Positions 24,690-37,300 are shown, numbered from the stretch's first letter. The stretch: DNA of 64,000 nucleotides from Polytrichum commune (GCA_950295325.1 OX485805.1:23673501-23737500); one strand, 5' to 3'. Notes: generated by a model from the sequence alone, not told the origin. Numbers and translations are program-made.

Positions 24690-25125
24690 TAATGAAATAT
24701 TGTCATGAATGATTAAAATTTGGATGGAAAATCGCTTAGTAAGTGACAATAATTGCAACCATGTAAACCTATAATGTCCAATTTTGTTTACAAGGAATGA
24801 CAATTAATGTTAGGTCTACATTTAGTATTGGTGACACTACATGCAATGCCTTGGAAGTTTGTGGGCATAGTCGGTCAAGATCCTAGTGATTCTAAATCCA
24901 ACCGGTTACAAGTTGACATCTTCCAGTTTTGTTTTAATTCATTTGAGGTATATTCTTCTACGGATTCCTCCAAAATGATCAATAATTTTCTTGAAGTCTC
25001 AAACTTCAACCGGTTATTTCTCAAACTCAACCGGTTCATTTGTAACTAACTGCCGAACCGGATTTACACTTAGTATTGAGCAAGACAAGTAGAATTGGTG
25101 ACACTAAACATGATGTTTTTATGTA
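24690..25125 (-). repeat. dispersed repeat family B, copy 3, split by a family C copy
   Basis: Read on the minus strand, it starts at about 25125 ('catgtttagtgtcaccaatt', 'cttgctcaatacta'). It is interrupted between about 25070 and 24840 by family C, and resumes with 'tagtgtcaccaatact', 'attgtcattccttgtaaac' and 'tgtcacttactaagcgattt' down to about 24690. Confidence 0.7.
24842..25065 (+). repeat. dispersed repeat family C, copy 2, inserted in family B
   Basis: The sequence contains 'gatcctagtgattct', 'tccaaccggttac', 'tgaagtctcaaacttc', 'aaccggttatttctcaaa' and 'caaccggttcatttgtaact'. It sits inside the reversed family B copy, so it arrived later. Confidence 0.75.
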
Positions 25126-25497
25126 GTGCTTACTTCATCAACTTTTCAATAAACATATCTTCCTTGTGATTTTGCAAAATATGGCGGTCTTTTATAATTT
25201 CTGAGACCGTCCAAATCTCAGGTGAAGATTATGCTTTGGTGTAAAAAGTGATGAAACAAAGACATACTAGCCCTAACCTAGATTTAGCCTGATTCATTAC
25301 GAACAAGCAGCCGAGGCTTCGTTACACCCATCGATTTCTCTATTCATTAAGTGTGGCATGTTGTGACACATTGCAGTAATAGAACACATGACTTATCCTA
25401 TATTTATTACAACTTTAGGGCTGGCCCCATGTGTGCTTTATTAGCATGCAAGAGAGATTTTGGTGGGAGCCCAATGCTTGTACTTAGGGCCACTTCA

Positions 25498-25968
25498 CAC
25501 TCGAGCCAAGCGCCGTGACCATGAAACTGTGAGAGCCCAAAAGAAAGTGTCCAAAGGCCGTCCCAAGATCACGTGGTGTGGTCGCGGATCCTCAAGGGTA
25601 GTGTGAAGTCATATGTGACCGGGTCCTCAACCAAATGCTATTTCCATGAATTTCTATTCATGCAGGCCCTCACACATGATAAAATAGAATAAATCAACGG
25701 TTGTGAGTGTTTGGAGTGCCATGGTCTCCTGGTTTTGTGTTAGGCCTACCTCCAAGAGATGGTTTTTGAAAATAGTCCAAGTGACCATGAAACATGATCC
25801 ATTCGTTGCCATATATGAATCCATGTAGACTTTACATCCACCTTGCCATACTTTGTTGGGCCCTCAAGCGTAGTGTGAAGCGTACTTGGACCGGCTCTGC
25901 CTTTCCCACCATTGAGAGTGCTTGAAGTGTATTGGTCACGGGCTCTTAGTGTTGTGTGTGAAGTGGCC
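25498..25968 (-). mobile_element. repeat family A, full copy (471 bp)
   Basis: The terminal inverted repeat is 'ggccacttcacactcgagcc' against '...gtgtgtgaagtggcc'. The interior is the reverse of 21617-22113, including 'ggttttgtgttaggcctacc' and 'ggttgtgagtgtttggagtg'. Non-coding. Confidence 0.85.
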
Positions 25969-26124
25969 CTCAACAAAGTGCTACATATGTAAGGTTCAGC
26001 CCATTGTATGCATTGGTGATTAATTGAAAGTTGTTTTGTCTAAACTTAAGAGTGAAAGTTAATTTAAGTTTTAGATAACTCCATCTAGTTTCTTGCATGA
26101 ATTTTTAGTTATCTAATAGGCCCC

Positions 26125-26190
26125 CCACACATACTGGTGGTGGGCAGTAGTGAACGGGCGAACACCATTTGCTGCCACCAGTATGTGTGG
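26125..26190. repeat. perfect 16-bp inverted repeat with a 34-nt loop
   Basis: The arms 26125-26140 ('ccacacatactggtgg') and 26175-26190 ('ccaccagtatgtgtgg') are exact complements. The match extends imperfectly through 'tgggcag'/'ctgcc'. It is similar in design to the inverted repeat at 27447-27549. Confidence 0.85.
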
Positions 26191-27183
26191 CCATGTTTTT
26201 CAGATTCTCAAAATATTACGGATTCCTTGTAGGTCAGCAGTTTAACCGTTTCTATCCATGTACTTCTATGCAGTGCTAAAGCACGGGTTTTATGTTTGCT
26301 TTATTTGCGAATGCAAGAAATCATGATCGTCTTACCTTGATATAAAACTTTCAACTCTATTGGAGATTTTACACCTTTGCTTGAAATGTAAATTCTGTAA
26401 ATTCCTTTTTCGACTGTAGAAAATTGTAATGGTTACGTTGTAAAAGGCTTGTTACTTGTATTTATTTACCACATGCACTCATTTGAATTCAAAAAAGTAT
26501 GACTCTCATTTGAAGACACGGCGGGTAGAACACCTTGTTATAATGAAATCAAAGTTTGCGTGATTTCTACTCTCATGCAAATTATGCTTAATTTATTTAG
26601 AATAATGCATCTCAACTGATTTGCTAGTTGTATTATCTATCCATATGAACATACATAGTCTAAGTTAAATTTCAGCCTCCATAATAACTCCATAATTCCA
26701 TAGTTGTGGAAACAAACTCCAAATCATGTCTTCAAAAGCTCAAATAACTTATTGGTCTATAGTACATATATCTTTAATACCAGGCTAGGTCAACCCCTCA
26801 CCCATTTATGGGTAAAATTATATAAAGGATATTCCCTTACTGTTCCTCTCGAGTCTCAACTGGTTTTTGTTTTTCCCAAATGTCAACTAGTGGGCACGAT
26901 TGTAACTAACTTGTACTTGCAAGTTGACTTAGGGTAAGTTTCCATGTAGGTCGCTTGCCTACTAGATTCTAGATAATAGTGGGTCGGAGGTGTTCGCATG
27001 TAGATAAGCACAAGACAACAACTAATCATATGATAGTGGCCTACTAGAATGTGGAGGGATTGTGGACACGGGCTGCTACACTTCTATGCAACTTACAAGT
27101 TACGGTCATCGACAAACTGAAGATTGATTTAAGAGGCGAAGGAAGTTAACAGGTGGACCCGGATTTGAAGAGACGAGAGTAAC

Positions 27184-27405
27184 TACATTATATATGATAT
27201 TTAGTGTCACTGATCCTAATTGTCTTGCTCAATTCTAATTGTAAACTGCGGTATAGTGTCACCGACTCTATTTGTAATCCCAATATTGTTTGTCATTCCT
27301 TGTGATTTTTTGGAGGGGAATATGAATTTACATTGTTGTAAGTATTGTCACTTACCAAGTGGGTTTTCGTCCAAATCTCATTCATCCATGACACTATAAT
27401 TACAT
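27184..27405 (+). repeat. dispersed repeat family B, copy 4
   Basis: It contains 'gatatttagtgtcactgat', 'ttgtcttgctcaattctaat', 'tttgtcattccttgtgattt' and 'gtcacttaccaagtg', in family order. Confidence 0.7.
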
Positions 27406-27446
27406 CACAAGTTGCTAATAGTCCACCTACACTTACCGGAGCGGCC

Positions 27447-27549
27447 CACCAATGAACGGTGAGTGTTGGCATTGGTTGCAACCAGTGGCTCTCACTGGCT
27501 AAACCAACTCTAAAAGTGGCCCATGCTGGTACTCACCGTTCACTGGTGG
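27447..27549. repeat. imperfect 19-bp inverted repeat
   Basis: The arms are 'ccaccaatgaacggtgagt' and 'actcaccgttcactggtgg', with 65 bp between them. The phrase 'gtggacacgggc' followed by 'cacttctatgca' occurs just after the right arm and again at about 27063, suggesting a larger degraded repeat around 27.06-27.6 kb. Confidence 0.7.
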
Positions 27550-28354
27550 CATAGGTTGTGGACACGGGCCGTTGCACTTCTATGCATACCAAGTAGGTCC
27601 CAAGTGAAAATATTTGAAAATAGATGACGGTTGCTAACTCGAGTAGGCAACACCAGAGATCCTTGAACTCCTATTTCAAGAGTTCTTGAGAATATTTGTA
27701 TTTGTTTGGGGTTATAGGTTATTATTTCATACCATCCATATTGCTTAAACTTGTTGTATATATTTGGAAGCTCATATTACTTATGTTTTTGTATTCTCTC
27801 AATAGTACGACAATTTTACGTCATTTGTCATATTAATGAGTAGACAACACCTCGATAATACAACTTTTTTTTGTGTTTCCCAAACGTGTCATTATACTAA
27901 AGAGGGAGATCAGTACTCCAAGAATTTGACAACCCCACCCCCACGATCTACTCCCAAACCTACAGAAACAGTGTTGGTTGTAACCTTGCAAAGCATGCGA
28001 CTGAGATACTACCGAAGATAAATTTGAGTTAGGTCAAGTACATTGGCGATGATCTCGACCGATTGATTTCATCCGTTGCTTCTATAAGTAGACACAGATT
28101 GATCGAAAACTGCTGAATTTACCAACCCCACCAGAACTTAAATGGCCGGTGACCACAGACTGATAATTATAAACACTTGATGAGGAATTGTAGCCGGGAG
28201 CCAAGTTTGATCCGGAGAAATACCCGGCGACGCAGGCGGCGAGCACCGAGCTGGTGCTAAATATGCCCACAACCCACCCAAACCAACCAATTCCAAAGCC
28301 GCGAATTCCTGCCTGCTCCGGAACGGCCATCCAACCCAATCATCATACTTCAGC

Positions 28355-28362
28355 TTATATAG
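28355..28362 (+). promoter_or_regulatory. possible TATA box of expansin 1
   Basis: TTATATAG lies 114 bp before the ATG at 28476, which suits a 5' UTR of about 85 nt. A second candidate (TATAAG near 28083) is further away. Confidence 0.4.
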
Positions 28363-28475
28363 ATCTTGAGTTTCATTGTCAAATTCGACAGAATCCCAAC
28401 AACAGCAGCTTGCAGCGCCCTCGAGTTCACAGTCTGCTTGCCATCTGCACAGTTTTTGCAGAGGGGGGACTCATC

Positions 28476-30191
28476 ATGGCTTCACAAATGTGGTTCCGTG
28501 CGGCTGCAGTTTTGGTTGTGTTGATGGTCTCTGCGCATCAGGCACAGGCAGGGTACTATGCTGACGGAGCTTGGGGACAGGCCCATGCTACCTACTACGG
28601 TGGAGTTGATGCTTCCGGCACTCAAGGTTAGAATCGCCGGCAACACTTTCTTTTGGCAGATTCAAATTCGTAGTGTCTTGGTTACAGTCTCAGGTGAATG
28701 AGGAGCTATGTGGTTGATGAGCAGACTATGTTAGTGGTAGTGCACGTAGCCGTTGTGATCCCTCGTACTAGTATTGGTGGGTTTCTACACTGGGTTGTGT
28801 AGAGACTTCAGCTCCTGTCCATTAGTAGACATGCAGTGAATACTGATGTGCTTCAGTAGTGTTGGTGAGCTTCATTTGGTTCTGGAGGGATCTTTACGTT
28901 TCATAGAGTGTCATCTTAGTGGACGTCAACGTGCGACTTCGGTTGCCATGTTGGCCTAAGCTTTCTTGTACACAGAAATCCAAATTTTCCATCTGGAGCC
29001 ATCTAATGAGAGTCACATATTGGAGATGTGTAGGTGATAGCTACGTGGCTTAGTGGTAGTGCAGCACTAGCAGCCGAAGCCTTTGTGGTTACATTAGGTT
29101 TTGCAGATTTCTTGTATTGTTTAGCTTATATAGATAGCAGGAGTGTACCTCCGTTTTACGGTAACATGTTTTGCTGGATTTATCTGTTTATTGTTATTCA
29201 GTGGCAACATTCTCCCACTGGATTGGGTCAGTGTACTCAAAGTTGGCAATTGGTTTTGCCTTGCAGGTGGTGCATGTGGATTCGGAAACCTCTACACTAG
29301 CGGGTACGGTGTTCAAACTACCGCTTTGAGTACCGCTCTGTTCAATAACGGTCTCAGCTGCGGAGCTTGTTACCAAATCAGCTGCGACCCGGCTGGCTCG
29401 AGTTACTGTTACGGTGGAAACTCAATCACAGTGTCTGCCACCAACTTCTGTCCCCCTGGTTCTCTGGGTGGCTGGTGCGATCCTCCTCGAGCACACTTCG
29501 ACTTGGCTCATCCCATGTTCATCCGCATCGCCCAGGAGGTCGGAGGCGTCATTCCAGTAAACTACAGAAGGTAGTTTTATTCACATCTCAGCTCACAACC
29601 TAGCTCAAGCAGGTCTGCGTTTCATGGAAAGGAAATACTATGAATCTGCAATCTTGATCCCGCATAGGTTCTTAACCGCTATTTTAATAAAATGTCTGCT
29701 TAGACTGCGAAGAGAAATGCATACGTGACTTTTTTAACAACCTGGGAGGCACTATATTTGAACTCGAGCAACACTGGAATGCGGTTTCCACCTGATATTA
29801 TAGGACGTGTCATCCAATGTGATACGTGGGTAAGATTTGCCACCGATGAAACTGATGTTGTTGCTCCATGGTTTGTAGAGTTTCATGCTTGAAGGCTGGT
29901 GGCATCCGGTATACCATTAACGGCAACCCCTGGTTCCTGTTGATCCTCGTCACCAACGTTGGAGGAGCAGGTGATGTGCAACAGCTATTCGTGAAAGCAG
30001 GCAACAGTCAACAATGGTACCCTTGTGCCAGGAACTGGGGAATGCAATGGCAATTCACCGGTAACAGCGGAATGCTAGGCCAATCTCTGTCCTTCCGAAC
30101 CATCACCAGCGACGGCAGCACTTTGGACTCCTATAACGCTGCTCCCGGCAACTGGGCATTTGGTCAAACATTCGAAGGCATCAACTACTAG
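28476..30191 (+). CDS. EXPA: alpha-expansin 1
   Basis: Exons 28476-28626, 29267-29570 and 29879-30191 are joined in phases 1 and 2, the classic two-intron layout of alpha-expansins, giving 255 aa. Residues 1-25 form a signal peptide (cut after AQA). The mature protein opens GYYADGAW. Domain 1 (GH45-like double-psi barrel) shows [13 protein letters not shown], the Cys-rich [10 protein letters not shown] and [12 protein letters not shown], and the hallmark HFD at 127-129. GGWCDPP just before the HFD identifies the alpha class. Domain 2 (CBM63-like) carries the aromatic and Trp residues (NGNPWF, NWGMQW) and ends [10 protein letters not shown]. Expansins are secreted and loosen cellulose-xyloglucan contacts at acid pH without hydrolysis. 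A paralogue lies 17 kb downstream in the same orientation. The ATG was chosen because it directly precedes the signal peptide. Confidence 0.95.
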
Positions 30192-31897
30192 TAATTAATT
30201 AATTTGGGAGAAATCTTTCTATGAAAGCTCATTTCAGTGCACTTACTGAATTTTATTTATGGGCAGAGATGTGTTGCAATCGACCGCTCTGTGAAAATTT
30301 ACCGTAAGATTTACCACTCCTTGTGGCTGATTTCTATGCTTATAAAGTAAGGCTGCAAAGGTATGGTGTCGATGATTTCTGCTCCATTAGTAATATGGCA
30401 GCGTAGGTTGCCGAGGTGTGATTTTGTCCACAACACCCGCTCCCTCATATAATGATATGACGAGGATGAAGATGAAGTGTGCTTTGAAAGCATTGTAGAA
30501 TTGAAGTATTGTAGTTTCATCTTCGTTCTTTAGTATGTGAGATTGTTGGCTACGCAGAGGTGGATGTGGCAAGTGCCACCCGCGATTTATTCCGAAAGAT
30601 TCAATTGAATGAAGGAGGTGGTGCACAAGCGCATTGCTTCCTATCTTCCGAAGTTATGCAATCGAATATTTATGGTGGTTTTTGAATGTGAAGTTTGTAA
30701 TCTCTCGTGGAACTTGTTCGGTAACCGATTAACTTAGTCAGACAGATAATAGCCCTTGATATGCAAAACAATTCGGGGGTGAACCGGAATTGTTTCCTCC
30801 ATTGTTTGTGTCATGAACCGGAAAATAATTAGATAATCGGAGAAAAGCCCCACGGTTCAGGTCCATCAAATTCTCATCCAACCCTCGGGGTCCGAAAGTT
30901 GGTCGTGGCGATCGCAACAGGATAAACATGTTCTCAGCATTTCAAATCACTCTGTAAATACGGCATAAAATAAGTGGTTCAGCATTTGTGTGTTGCTGAA
31001 TCTTTTTATCGATATCATTGGTGTTTCACGAACTAATTGTTTAATAATCATCGGTGTGCTTACTAACTAATGTTATTTGGGTAAAAGAAGATACTTTATA
31101 AAATGTTATAGCATTGCGTAACTTCACTCGGTGACCACTAATTAGACAAAACAGTGTGCCTCTCTTGATATTGTACAAATGGAAAATAAATAGCCGGTGG
31201 AACATGTAGTATTGGTGAAAATGCAATGGATGTATAAAACTGCGACTCTTTGTCAAGCAAACTAAAGATAAACCTCGACCACGTGGACAAGGGTCCTGTG
31301 CGGAGAGATATCAAGAAACACCTCTCATGATCCACATAGAAACCCTGGAAATATCACAAACTCGATTCTGCATTGCATAGCATTCTAGCGAGGTTAACAT
31401 ATGATAACCTATTTGATTCTGGAAAATTCTAACTGTAACACCACACAATGTCCCCGACATTTATCATCCGTCGCAATTTTCTTCAACGACAATATCGCCG
31501 CACCTATTAGATGCTCTACTAAACTGTTTGAAAGTACAGTTACAGAACGTACTTGGGAACAGTTGATCGGAGTGCGCTCTACAGTTGATCCAACTGGCCT
31601 GGTCGAACTCCCAGATCAAACCCAGTTGCCGATAAGTTAGCTCCATTCAACTTGAACTGACTTCGTTTATCCGACCCATGATCACGTTTCCCCATTTTCA
31701 GGAAGTTTTCAGTTCATTCAGCGCGCTGCACCGAAACCTAACCTATTCGTGGTGCCATCCACAAAATGTGGATCTGAGAGGCCACGTCAACTAGAGACGT
31801 TCAAACAACACCCGCAGCGCCGCTCATTTATTCTGACCCTTCGCCGCGAATGTACATCGAATATCGGCGCACTAGGGACATCTACAAGAAGGCCCAC

Positions 31898-33180
31898 CAG
31901 GGCATAAAATTGACACCCTGGGGGGTGTATTTTGCTTCCTAGAGTGTTCTAGGACACCCAAATCTCAAACAGGGTGTCCCCGAGGACACCCAAAAATCCT
32001 ACAAGGGTGTCCTTTTTACACCCAAAAAAAATTCAGGGTGTCCCCTGTACTTGTAGGGCCTATCAGCGTATATGTTTGACAAAGTTTTTGCAAGTTTTTC
32101 TTTTTTGACACGCAAAAACTTGCACAAAAAAGAAATGCACGTCAATTGACACGCACATTCTAGAAATCGACACGTACTGTGACTTGTGAAGAAAAAAATC
32201 ACACGTCAATTGACACACTAGAAATATGAGGAGTTTGGTGCGGATACCAAATTTGTGGCACAATTTTTGGACATTTCTAGAGGTGGTGAGATCCATTTTC
32301 AAGACTCTACAGGAGTGGTGCATTCACATATATTGCATTATGCACCATTGCCTCATGCAATTGAGTTTGGTGGTGATGGTACCCTCCATGGGTGCAAGGT
32401 GATTGCACAGGCCTATGTGGTTAAGGTGATAGAATCATTGCAGCAACGATTTCCTGATTTGAAGCCCTTCAATGCAGCTAAGCTATTTAGCCCTGTCTGT
32501 TTTTCAACAGACTTGACACTTCTTCATCGAAATGCTCGTTTATGGCTTCAGAGTTTCATTAACCACTTCTGCACTTATGGAGGGAATCTTTTTGATGAGC
32601 GTGGTTTAAAATCAGAGCTTTGAGGTTTTTTGGATACACTTCATATTTCATGTGGTGGTCTTAAAATGCACCAAGCTTGGATGGTTTATTCTTCCAATTT
32701 GGACTATGTTGGAAGATATCCTCATATGACAAAGTTGTGGCAAGTTGTTCTTGTAATTCATGCTAGTACAACTTCTTGTGAGAGAGGATTTTCTACTCAA
32801 AGTCATATTAAATCTACTTTACGGTGTAGTTTGGTATTAGAGACTTTGGAAGCATAAATGAGAGTTGCAATGGCAAAAATCCCCATAGAGGCCATTGACT
32901 TTGAACAAGTATGGGTAAAGTGGTGTGCTATGAAAGGCCGCCGCTTGTAGGTTTGATTTGCATTGCAAGTTATGATATGTAGTGATTTTTTTGATTTTTA
33001 ATTGAAATTTTGAAATGATATTATATATTTTTCAAAATTGTACCTATTTTGACCAAAAAAATAATTTAAGAGAAATTTATGAGGACACCCAAAAATTGGA
33101 GCAAGGTGTCCTTGGGACACCCAAAATTTGGGACAAGGTGTCCCCTGGAAATTTGGCTAGGGTGTCAAATTTATGGCCTG
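31898..33180 (+). mobile_element. hAT-superfamily DNA transposon, internally deleted, with 8-bp TSD
   Basis: The terminal inverted repeats are 'cagggcataaaattgacacc' at 31898 and the complement of '...ggtgtcaaatttatggcctg' ending at 33180 (20 of 22 bp match). They are flanked by an exact 8-bp target duplication, AGGCCCAC (31890-31897 and 33181-33188). Both subterminal regions (31906-32045 and 33082-33170) are packed with GGTGTCC/GGACACC words in both orientations, as expected of transposase binding sites. The body holds only the C-terminal part of a transposase. CAGGG ends plus an 8-bp duplication are diagnostic of hAT. The right-hand duplication coincides with the edge of a family A copy, so the hAT landed in it. 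Confidence 0.92.
32222..32950 (+). pseudogene. hAT transposase C-terminal fragment, two in-frame stops
   Basis: One frame runs from 32222 (KYEEFGADTKFVAQFLD) to TAG at 32948, broken only by TGA at 32621-32623 and TAA at 32855-32857. The segment before the second stop holds the hAT dimerisation signature: a conserved W, then ST.CERGFS followed by IKS..R. The N-terminal zinc finger and most of the catalytic core are absent, so the element is non-autonomous. The TAA sits where a Leu codon (TTA) would give a continuous alpha-helix, so it looks like a point mutation. Confidence 0.8.
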
Positions 33181-33181
33181 A

Positions 33182-33451
33182 GGCCCACTTCCCAGACGAG
33201 ACTGAAGGCCCGTGACCATTGCATTCTTCAATCTCTCATTCGTCGAAAAGGCCGAGACCGTCAAGTTCACTTTCACACGTGAAGGTATAAGGGCTCAAAG
33301 AAATTATCATGGAATGACAAGTCTACTTAGATTTTTCCATGGTAGATCATGTCAAAGTCAAGGGCTTACATAATCGGTATAGCCTTTGGATGAGATTCAA
33401 GGGTCCTCACAATTACATGGTCACGGTCCTTGGCTCCTGTGTGAAGTGGCC
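33182..33451 (+). mobile_element. repeat family A, diverged short copy
   Basis: It starts 'ggcccacttcccagacgag' with 'cccgtgaccattgca', and ends 'cacggtccttggctcctg' + 'tgtgaagtggcc'. The middle is shorter and strongly diverged. Its left edge was duplicated by the hAT insertion. Confidence 0.65.
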
Positions 33452-33974
33452 ATATATAGTCTCATTCGTGTGACTAACACTATTTTTCAATAATTTCATG
33501 AATATCCATTATCAATCAATCTATCTGTTTGTAGACGATTCAAATGGATAGAGGGAATTGTCGCACACGAACATATCTCCCTTCATCCAACATAGAAGCC
33601 TTCAAAACTAGTACACAATTCAAAGGTTTTATTTATTTATTTTTATCTCAGTTTTGGTGGTTTTGACATTGGTCACCAAAACCCTGAATTGGTCTACTTG
33701 AGGTCAATGTAGATGAATCGGCAACAAACCTATAATGGATAAAGTTTTTATATTTGATGGATGTGGGTTGGGCTTGTGCTTGGGGCCAAACAACCCGTAC
33801 AGTGGTTGCTTGGAGGCAAGGGTTTAGACATCCAACAAGGAACGAGTGTATGGGTTGGTTCACCCACATCGCTCGTTTGTATACAATAATTCCCTCTGCT
33901 TCATGTATTTTAGTAAGCATGAGGATTAATGCAATTTTTTTTACAAGTGTCTTTGACCATAGAATCATTCCTTG

Positions 33975-34322
33975 GAGACTTATGTGTAGGTTGTATAGTA
34001 CTTCTCGAGGAGGTTGTGGGTTCTATTCCCCATGCCGGCGTGGTGCTCACCACCTTAGTCCACCCAACTATGGTGGGGGGTCCTTGGACCTTGTTGTATG
34101 GGTACCTCAAAGCCCTTTGGGGGGATACCATGTCCGGTATCTTCAAGGCTAGCTAGGAACTAGTACAGTGTGTCACTATAGTGTCCATCCTCGAAAGGGG
34201 AGAGTAGTATTTGTCCCAATGTCCCCTTGTCCAGTGGGCATCGGGTCATTGGCATTATGAACGGACACTTTATTCACGCCGGCCCCTTGCTTAAAAGGGG
34301 TTGGAGTTTCTATCTATCTATA
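33975..34322 (+). mobile_element. probable tRNA-derived SINE
   Basis: A near-consensus RNA polymerase III B box (GGTTCTATTCC; consensus GGTTCGANTCC) lies at about 34018-34028, with an A-box-like 'tgtgtaggttgtatagtac' about 35 bp upstream. An unrelated body follows. The 3' part has 'attcacgccggccccttgct' and then a (TATC)n tail. The 'attcacgcyggc' word also occurs near the 3' ends of both LINE copies in this window. No duplication was located. Confidence 0.5.
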
Positions 34323-34329
34323 GTAATTC

Positions 34330-37300
34330 TCTTTTGTTTTAGCATTGTAAAATTATAGTTACTATTAATTATTATTTTATAAACACACAATGTATATATC
34401 ATGTTCGTTAACAAATGTCAAATTGGTTATTTGGACATTATAGAACATTCACATTTTTACTTGGTAAAATTTTACATGAACAATAAAAAGATATAACATT
34501 GTGTAACTCCAAATAGTAAGTGACACTAAATATAATATTTAGTGTATTCATTATCGCTCCAAGTTAATTGATTTTGCAATCATTAGGTGGCAACTATAGA
34601 AGTTATCCTATAACATTTGGTGTTACATGACAAGTTATAGAGATTACTTTAATTAACATGGTATACCAACTTTAATGCCACACTAATCATATTTTTAGTA
34701 TAATGTGGAGAAATATATATATATATATTCATATATTCTTATTTCTCATCCAATGCCACTAATGGCAAATAATTTATGTTGAACTTATAAAATAAATAAA
34801 AAGATTTATTTTATCTATGCTACTTTACATCTAAATAATAAGAAAATACCACAACTTAAACCACACCGTACATTATATGTAATTCATAAATTCACATTTA
34901 AAGGATGCTATTGTATATCTCAAAACATGTAGCTCATTCTGGTGAGGTAACGTGATGTCTAGTAAGTATGTCATGTGGTTATAGTGGGATTGTAATGTTT
35001 CCATGGAGATAGGTGTAGAAGTCATGTTGGCATATTTTGAAAAAAAAAAACAATAATGTGTGGAAATTTTGAAAGTAGTGAGTGAGAGACATGCCTTATG
35101 TAATACTAGTTGCACCTTTTGTGGCAATTGAAATAGGACCAATCCTTCTAGGCAAAAACATGTGCAAAGTTTGTCGAGTCATTGCAACAATTTCTACTGA
35201 GTTGATGACGAATAAAGTTCTGCTACAATTCTATAGTTCAACAAATATAAGGGAAGCCAACTAGTATTCTACAAATACCAAAGTTTGGGACATGGTGAAT
35301 TGGACGGGTTCAAAAAATCAAGAGGAGGTTTGGGACCAATGGGAGCAAATGGGGACCATGTAGGCAAACCATTGACTTGCAAAATAGATAAGCTCAAGTG
35401 AGCAAAACTAGAGTAACCTCACCCACTTGCATGGTCATGTTGTCATGGTATACTAATGCACCCAGTCAATTAAAATTTAAATATGTTCATAGTGATTGGA
35501 AATAGATTGATTCAAACCCTATGATTTCCATGGCAAATATGTCTTATAATTCAAACAATAAGTTGTATTCATGAGATCTGGTAGATGCTACCTCATTTGT
35601 GGCAAAGATCTAGCCTAGTTATAACTCAAATATTTTATTTTATTTGTTTTTAATCTTGTGGACCTAGTGATCTATCTAGATTTTGTGATCCATTTGGTGA
35701 TCACTACTACCCTATGAATAAGGTTATTTGCTATCGAGTAAAGGTGAGACTCGATCCTTCAAGTGACATTTTGGGCAGTTTTGGTGGCGATTCAAATTGT
35801 GTGGAGGATTTGTATATAAGTCACTCTATATGAACTTATTGCAATTATGTTATGTTTTTTTCTCCTAAATTTCTTAAGTGTGTATTTTCTCAGGTATTTG
35901 AAATAATGCCTATACAGAGATTTCATTAATTTGTGTGTTATCATTTTTGTATCTTCTTCGAGTGGTCTACTTCTCCCCTTGGTGCCCCACTCTAGATATG
36001 TGTAGTAATCCTATTTACAGCTCGCACTCTTTGGCAGGTTCTTTATTCTTTCTAGGTCATATTGTTTTCAAAAGCCGCTACTATTGGACCTTAAACAATT
36101 GCTGCTGAATTTAAATGTTGAACTTTAATACTATTGTTGAATGTATGTATGGTACAAATGTGTAGTTGGATTGAGGGTGGATACGGGGGTATATGTTTGT
36201 GCGAGAAACTTTTTGGTTGGGTTGAAGGTGTTGGAATTTTGAAGGCCCTTGTATGTTGAATACTTGAAGGTCAATTACAATGTAATGCTCATTGTTGGTA
36301 ATGTTGAAGTTCAATTCTTATGTGTATATTTCAAGGTGTATATTAAAGTTGAAGGTACAATGTTATTTGTTGTTGTTGAAGATTTATGTATGTTGGTGTT
36401 GATTTGTCATGTATGTTGGAGTTTAAGCTTAAATATGTTGTTTCTATACTGGTCAGATGCTAAAGCTTGTAATATGATGGTTGTATGTGTGTAATGTGTA
36501 GAGTAATATTTGCATAGTGTAATGTATGCATGATATACTATATGGGTAATGTATGTGCATATTGTCCACGCAAAATTCCTACTTCTTAGAAATAAGATAG
36601 AGTGATTATATTCATTCGCCTCTAAAATTCATATATAATGATAGGGTGTTAGAAAATACCATCCAATAAAAATTTCGCTACTTATAGGGTGGAAAATATT
36701 CAATGAAAGAAGGTAACCCCCCCCCCATTAAATAGGGGGTTCTTGCATGTGCATACATAAATCAAGTGTAGGTGCACCCTTGGGACTAATTGTTGTCATG
36801 ACATTATTTGTCGACCAACATTGATATATTTTTTATGCATTTTTTCTTAGAATTTTAGCATTTAACGCAAGGAGTGAGGAGGAAAATTTTACTCCTCAAC
36901 ACCTAAGGGGCCCTATATAGACCTTGACATGCACAAAGTTGTTTAAACAAGCTAAAATGGGAGTAAGTACATTGATATGTGCAATTAGGTTGCCTTTGTG
37001 AATAAGTTTCCTCTTCACTTATGCTAATTACCTCGGCTTCAAATCACATCACAAAAGTTATATATCTATTTAACATCAATATAGCAACCACAAAAAATCT
37101 GGTATACTATTCATTGTGATTCAAAAAGTACACTTAATGAAAGCTTCACATGCTTAGAAATAACACTATAAAAACCCAAATCATTCTTTTAATTGGTTAA
37201 ATACCTTGGTGTAATCAATAAATTTGATCAAATGCATGACACAAGTATGGGCCTTCAATGCAAACACATACTAGAATATCGATCATCAATTTTACATATG

